Below are positions 21,086 through 23,618 of a stretch of 23,618 nt of DNA, one piece after another. Origin of the DNA: Candidatus Levybacteria bacterium RIFCSPLOWO2_01_FULL_39_10 (GTDB lineage: Bacteria > Patescibacteriota > Microgenomatia > Levybacterales > UBA12049); contig MFOV01000015.1 in the NCBI GenBank assembly GCA_001782515.1, forward strand, positions 8,522 to 32,139, read 5' to 3'. The notes beneath the pieces are model-generated. The model was not told the DNA's origin. It searched no databases and was given only the letters and a program-made list of their open reading frames with translations. The stretch's first letter is position 1. Each line of letters opens with the position of its first letter. The translations under genes were made by a program, and so were the position numbers.

Positions 21086-21124
21086 GACCTGAAATAAGTT
21101 CAAACTCAAACTCTGACTATGTAG
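21072..21124 (-). promoter_or_regulatory. Antiterminator pairing in rplC leader
   Basis: Minus strand: CTACATAGTC (21115-21124) pairs with GACTATGTGG (21072-21081) over 10 bp, including one T-G pair. This uses the 5' arm and loop of the terminator, so the two structures are mutually exclusive. The TAG in the 5' strand is the stop codon of the leader peptide, so a ribosome at the stop would mask it. Confidence 0.65.
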
Positions 21125-21185
21125 GTATCACCTTCCCCCTGGCCAGAGGCCCTCTTGGACTGGCGGCCCGTGTTTTCCTAGCCAT
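21117..21185 (-). CDS. Putative 22-codon leader peptide of the rplC attenuator
   Basis: ATG at 21183-21185, TAG at 21117-21119. The peptide starts MARKTRAAS, continues with PRGPLARGK and ends VIPT: six Lys/Arg, four of them Arg codons AGG, CGG, AGA and AGG, and three Pro. It starts only about 5 nt after the predicted transcription start and has no SD, so it would be nearly leaderless. Its stop lies in the antiterminator. It resembles amino-acid operon leaders in design; what it senses is unknown. The region also has local pairing (GCCAG/CTGGC, AGGT/ACCT), so a purely RNA-based leader is an alternative. Confidence 0.5.
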   Translation of the reverse strand: MARKTRAASPRGPLARGKVIPT

Positions 21186-21197
21186 TTCGTAGGAGTA

Positions 21198-21226
21198 ATT
21201 ATAGCCAAATTTGAGCTTGATTGCAA
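21198..21226 (-). promoter_or_regulatory. Sigma-70 promoter of the rplC operon leader
   Basis: Minus strand: -35 TTGCAA (21221-21226), a 17-nt spacer, -10 TATAAT (21198-21203). The predicted start is near 21190. This is the best promoter match in the window and stands right before the attenuated leader. Confidence 0.7.
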
Positions 21227-21283
21227 GGGGAACTACGATAATTTTCAATTCACAATTTTCACTTTTCAATTGATTTCGGGGCA

Positions 21284-21292
21284 ATTATAGCA
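21284..21292 (-). promoter_or_regulatory. Possible second promoter, extended -10
   Basis: Minus strand TGCTATAAT (-10 at 21284-21289, with TG one base upstream of it). The only -35 candidate is TTGATG with a 19-nt spacer. It lies about 85 nt upstream of the main leader promoter, just past the TVP38 stop. Confidence 0.4.
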
Positions 21293-21339
21293 GGGGAAAT
21301 ATTCGAATCATCAAACTGGAAGGAGTGAAGTTAATGCAT

Positions 21340-21996
21340 CTAAATTTGTTTGTTTCTAAAAATTCCGTGATTCCGGATGATAAAAAAGCCGATTACAAGA
21401 ATCGCAATCAAAACCATTCCGCTTAAAAGACTTTCTGTGCTTAACAATTTTTGATATACGGTACCACCAAAGAAGTACCAAATAGCTTCAGGGATTTGAG
21501 CGATAAGTGTTGCTAAAATGAATTTTTTGTAGCTAATTTTGCTAAGTCCTGCAATGTAACTAATAAAATCCATTATTGGGCCTGTTGTTATTCTTATTCC
21601 CAGAAATGCCAAAAATTCAGTCCTTTTGGACAGTTTATCTTCCCAAACATGCATTTTTTTCAGCGGAATAAAGCGCACCACAGCAGGCTCTCTAAATTTT
21701 CTTGCAATATAAAAAGCTATTGACGCACCGATTATTACTCCTATGCTTCCGTATAACCATGCCCAAAACCAACCAAGAATTGGGATAAATGCAAAAGACA
21801 GAATTCCACCGGGAAGAGGTGGGATAATGATAGATATTGCTCTCCAAATTACAATGAATAATGGAATTAGGAATGGGTATGTTAAGGCAAAATTAGTAAT
21901 TTCCGCTCTAAATGTGAGAACAAAATAAATTAATGCTATAAAGCAAACGACTGTAAATATAAAAGTCAGTAAGCCAAATACCAGAGGTCTTTTCAC
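21340..21996 (-). CDS. TVP38/TMEM64 (VTT-domain) integral membrane protein
   Basis: 218 residues from a GTG at 21994-21996. There are about five or six hydrophobic segments: an N-terminal helix (7-29), a second near 38-60, the GWFWAWLYGSIGVIIGASIAFYIARKF segment typical of the VTT/DedA-like fold, a helix after ISYKKF, and a C-terminal one before RNHGIF. GIRITTGPIMDFISYIAGLSKISYKKF matches the conserved TVP38 region. The family is linked to membrane lipid scrambling or transport; the substrate is unknown. It is an unusual insertion between rpsJ and rplC. TATAAT at 22005-22010 suggests its own, nearly leaderless transcript. Confidence 0.85.
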   Translation of the reverse strand: MKRPLVFGLLTFIFTVVCFIALIYFVLTFRAEITNFALTYPFLIPLFIVIWRAISIIIPPLPGGILSFAFIPILGWFWAWLYGSIGVIIGASIAFYIARKFREPAVVRFIPLKKMHVWEDKLSKRTEFLAFLGIRITTGPIMDFISYIAGLSKISYKKFILATLIAQIPEAIWYFFGGTVYQKLLSTESLLSGMVLIAILVIGFFIIRNHGIFRNKQI

Positions 21997-22004
21997 TCAC
22001 AGCA

Positions 22005-22013
22005 ATTATAACA
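22005..22013 (-). promoter_or_regulatory. Possible promoter of the TVP38 gene
   Basis: Minus strand TGTTATAAT (-10 at 22005-22010, extended by TG). No good -35 is seen. Transcription would start close to the GTG start codon, giving a leaderless or very short leader. Confidence 0.4.
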
Positions 22014-22083
22014 GTTTTCGAGCTTAGAATTTGGGATTTGTTTAGAAATTAGGAATTAGAAATTGTAAATTGCCTGAAAGGCT

Positions 22084-22392
22084 TTACATCTTTATCTCAA
22101 TATTAACTCCTGCGGGGAGTTCGAGGTGTCCAAGACTGTCCATAGTTTTTTCAGTTGGGCTGACAATATCGATCAAACGCTTGTGGACTTTTATTTCAAA
22201 ATGGTCGCGGGAATCTTTATCTATAAATGGGGATTTGGTGACTACGTAGACTGATCTTCTAGTAGGCAAAGGAATTGGTCCCACAACTTTAGCGCCGGTT
22301 CTTATCGCCGTATCTAAAATCTGCTGACATGATGCGTCAATAACCCGCGCATCATAGCTTTTGAGTCTAACTCGAATTCTTCCTTTAGGCAT
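22084..22392 (-). CDS. rpsJ: 30S ribosomal protein S10 (uS10)
   Basis: 102 residues from the ATG at 22392, the family length. uS10 lies in the 30S head and also acts as NusE in antitermination. KGRIRVRLKSYDARVIDASCQQIL, GPIPLPTRRSVYVVTKSPFIDKDSRDHFEIKVHKRLIDI are diagnostic. An in-frame ATG at 22422 would add ten residues (MIVLWTRFFS) that run through a hairpin and are not family-like. The gene lies downstream of tuf, as at the str-S10 junction, but is separated from rplC by a membrane protein gene. Confidence 0.96.
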   Translation of the reverse strand: MPKGRIRVRLKSYDARVIDASCQQILDTAIRTGAKVVGPIPLPTRRSVYVVTKSPFIDKDSRDHFEIKVHKRLIDIVSPTEKTMDSLGHLELPAGVNIEIKM

Positions 22393-22407
22393 ACTAAAAA
22401 ATCTTGT

Positions 22408-22429
22408 CCAAAGGACAATCATCCTTTGG
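22408..22429 (-). terminator. Perfect hairpin between tuf and rpsJ
   Basis: Minus strand: CCAAAGGA (22422-22429), loop TGATTG, TCCTTTGG (22408-22415), then ACAAGATTTTTT. The T run starts 5 nt after the stem, so it may be a weak terminator after tuf or a leader hairpin for rpsJ. The stem contains AAAGGA, an SD-like sequence that would be masked. Confidence 0.5.
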
Positions 22430-22446
22430 TATGAAATGTGCGAACT

Positions 22447-23618
22447 TTAGGCAATTATTTTGGTAATAACTCCTGCTCCAACTGTTTTTCCGCCTTCTCT
22501 TACAGCAAATCTAACTCCTTCTTCCATTGCAATTGGAACAATGAGTTTTACTGTCATTTTTGTTGAATCTCCGGGCATTACCATCTCAACTCCCTGTGGA
22601 AGCGTAACCTCAGCTGTTACATCAGTTGTTCTTATATAAAACTGGGGACGGTAACCTGTAAAGAACGGTGTGTGGCGTCCTCCTTCTTCTTTTGTAAGAA
22701 TATAGACTTCTGCTTCAAATTCTTTGTGGGGTGTAATTGAGCCCGGTTTTGCAAGAACTTGGCCGCGTTCTACATCATCTTTTTCAATACCGCGGAGTAA
22801 AACTCCAACGTTGTCTCCAGCCTGTCCCTCATCAAGTTGTTTTCGAAACATTTCAACGCCAGTTACAACAGTTGATTTGGTGTCGCGGATTCCGATAATT
22901 TCAACCGTATCATTTATCTTTACAATCCCGCGCTCAATTCTTCCGGTAACAACAGTACCTCTTCCTTTAATTGAGAAAACATCCTCAACCGGCATTAAAA
23001 ACGGCTTTGCCGTATCTCTTTCAGGCGTTGGAATGTCTGCGTCAACCGCATCCATTAAAGCCTGGATCTGTTTCTCCTGCTCTGCATCGCCCTCAAGTGC
23101 TTTAAGAGCCGAGCCGCGAACGATTGTAGTTTTGTCTCCCGGATACTCATATTTGGTTAGAAGCTCTCGAACTTCCATCTCAACAAGATCCAGAAGTTCT
23201 GCATCCTGCACCATGTCGGTTTTATTAAGAAAAACAACAATTGCGGGAACACCCACCTGGCGGGCTAAAAGTATATGTTCTCGGGTTTGGGGCATTGGTC
23301 CGTCCGGCGCTGAAACAACAAGAATTGCTCCGTCCATTTGAGCGGCGCCAGTTATCATGTTTTTGATGTAATCTGCGTGTCCTGGTGCGTCAATGTGTGC
23401 ATAGTGGCGTTTTTCTGTTTCGTATTCTATGTGGGAAATGTTGATTGTGACTCCTCGTGCCTTCTCTTCAGGGGCATTATCAATATCCTCATACTTCTTT
23501 GCCTCAGACTTACCACTCTTTGCAAGAACTGTAGCAATAGCCGCAGTAAGGGTTGTTTTACCATGGTCAACGTGACCAATGGTTCCTATATTTACGTGTG
23601 GTTTTGTTCTTTCAAATT
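22447..23618 (-). CDS. tuf: Elongation factor Tu, N-terminus beyond window
   Basis: 389 visible residues; only a few N-terminal residues are missing beyond the right edge, since the frame begins FERTKPHVNIGTIGHVDHGKTT. EF-Tu brings aminoacyl-tRNA to the A site as a GTP complex. All G motifs are present: GHVDHGKT, the switch I RGVTI, DAPGHADY (Ala where DCPGH is usual), NKTD and GSALK. Domain 2 has RGTVVTGRIERG and domain 3 has FTGYRPQFYIRTTDVT and MVMPGD, ending GAGVITKIIA. Gene order tuf-rpsJ is classical. Confidence 0.98.
   Translation of the reverse strand, partial: FERTKPHVNIGTIGHVDHGKTTLTAAIATVLAKSGKSEAKKYEDIDNAPEEKARGVTINISHIEYETEKRHYAHIDAPGHADYIKNMITGAAQMDGAILVVSAPDGPMPQTREHILLARQVGVPAIVVFLNKTDMVQDAELLDLVEMEVRELLTKYEYPGDKTTIVRGSALKALEGDAEQEKQIQALMDAVDADIPTPERDTAKPFLMPVEDVFSIKGRGTVVTGRIERGIVKINDTVEIIGIRDTKSTVVTGVEMFRKQLDEGQAGDNVGVLLRGIEKDDVERGQVLAKPGSITPHKEFEAEVYILTKEEGGRHTPFFTGYRPQFYIRTTDVTAEVTLPQGVEMVMPGDSTKMTVKLIVPIAMEEGVRFAVREGGKTVGAGVITKIIA

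Noticed and set aside
21117..21195. rplC leader as a guanidine-I riboswitch (GGCTAGG, GTCCAAGAGG resemblance)
   Set aside because: Only short fragments match; conserved elements are missing, and the ORF plus attenuator explains the segment better.
22393..22422. Upstream ATG for rpsJ
   Set aside because: The ten extra residues run through a hairpin and are unlike S10.
1..23618. tRNA or rRNA genes, CRISPR arrays, transposases
   Set aside because: None were seen on either strand; the repeats present are short palindromic or spacer-like elements.

Overview
The window is about 23.6 kb of an AT-rich bacterial genome and is almost entirely the main ribosomal-protein superoperon (str end, S10, spc and alpha blocks, then L13-S9), transcribed on the minus strand. 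A three-gene isoprenoid cluster on the plus strand converges on it from the left. The lack of rpmD (L30) between rpsE and rplO, a 183-residue adenylate kinase, many genes without a Shine-Dalgarno (SD) sequence, and low-complexity AT spacers suggest a Candidate Phyla Radiation (Patescibacteria) genome, perhaps Microgenomates. That is an inference from gene content. TAA, TAG and TGA all end genes here, so the code looks standard.

Layout in minus-strand transcription order (right to left): tuf (cut by the right edge), rpsJ, a TVP38/TMEM64 membrane protein, a promoter plus leader/attenuator, rplC-rplD-rplW-rplB-rpsS-rplV-rpsC-rplP-rpmC-rpsQ-rplN-rplX-rplE-rpsN-rpsH-rplF-rplR-rpsE-rplO-secY-adk-cmk-map, a second promoter, then infA-rpmJ-rpsM-rpsK-rpsD-rpoA-rplQ-rplM-rpsI. 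On the plus strand: a polyprenyl synthase (cut by the left edge), an IspH homologue and an IDI-like Nudix protein.

The most unusual content lies between and at the ends of genes. (1) Four related elements ('A') precede rpsS, rpsN, rpsM and rpmJ. Each has a GAA-loop hairpin, then an AAAGGAG-type SD, then a covarying multistem domain, with the SD always 67-69 nt from the start codon. In three of the four, folding the domain leaves 6-8 nt between SD and start. (2) Three long imperfect hairpins ('B') precede rplV, rplP and rplX, and two of them lie inside short open frames that abut or overlap the next start codon. (3) Three short covarying palindromes ('C') lie inside the 3' coding ends of rplC, rplV and rpsQ. 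(4) The rplC leader combines a TTGCAA-17-TATAAT promoter, a 22-codon arginine-rich leader peptide, a 10-bp antiterminator containing the peptide's stop codon, and an intrinsic terminator. Together these look like a layered RNA-level control scheme for the ribosomal operon.

Two ribosomal genes have stop-codon anomalies. rplQ has an in-frame TGA in its middle. rpsI is followed in frame by 37 codons ending in a synonymously recoded copy of its own nine-residue tail. The three isoprenoid genes each appear to carry a substitution at a well-known active-site position.
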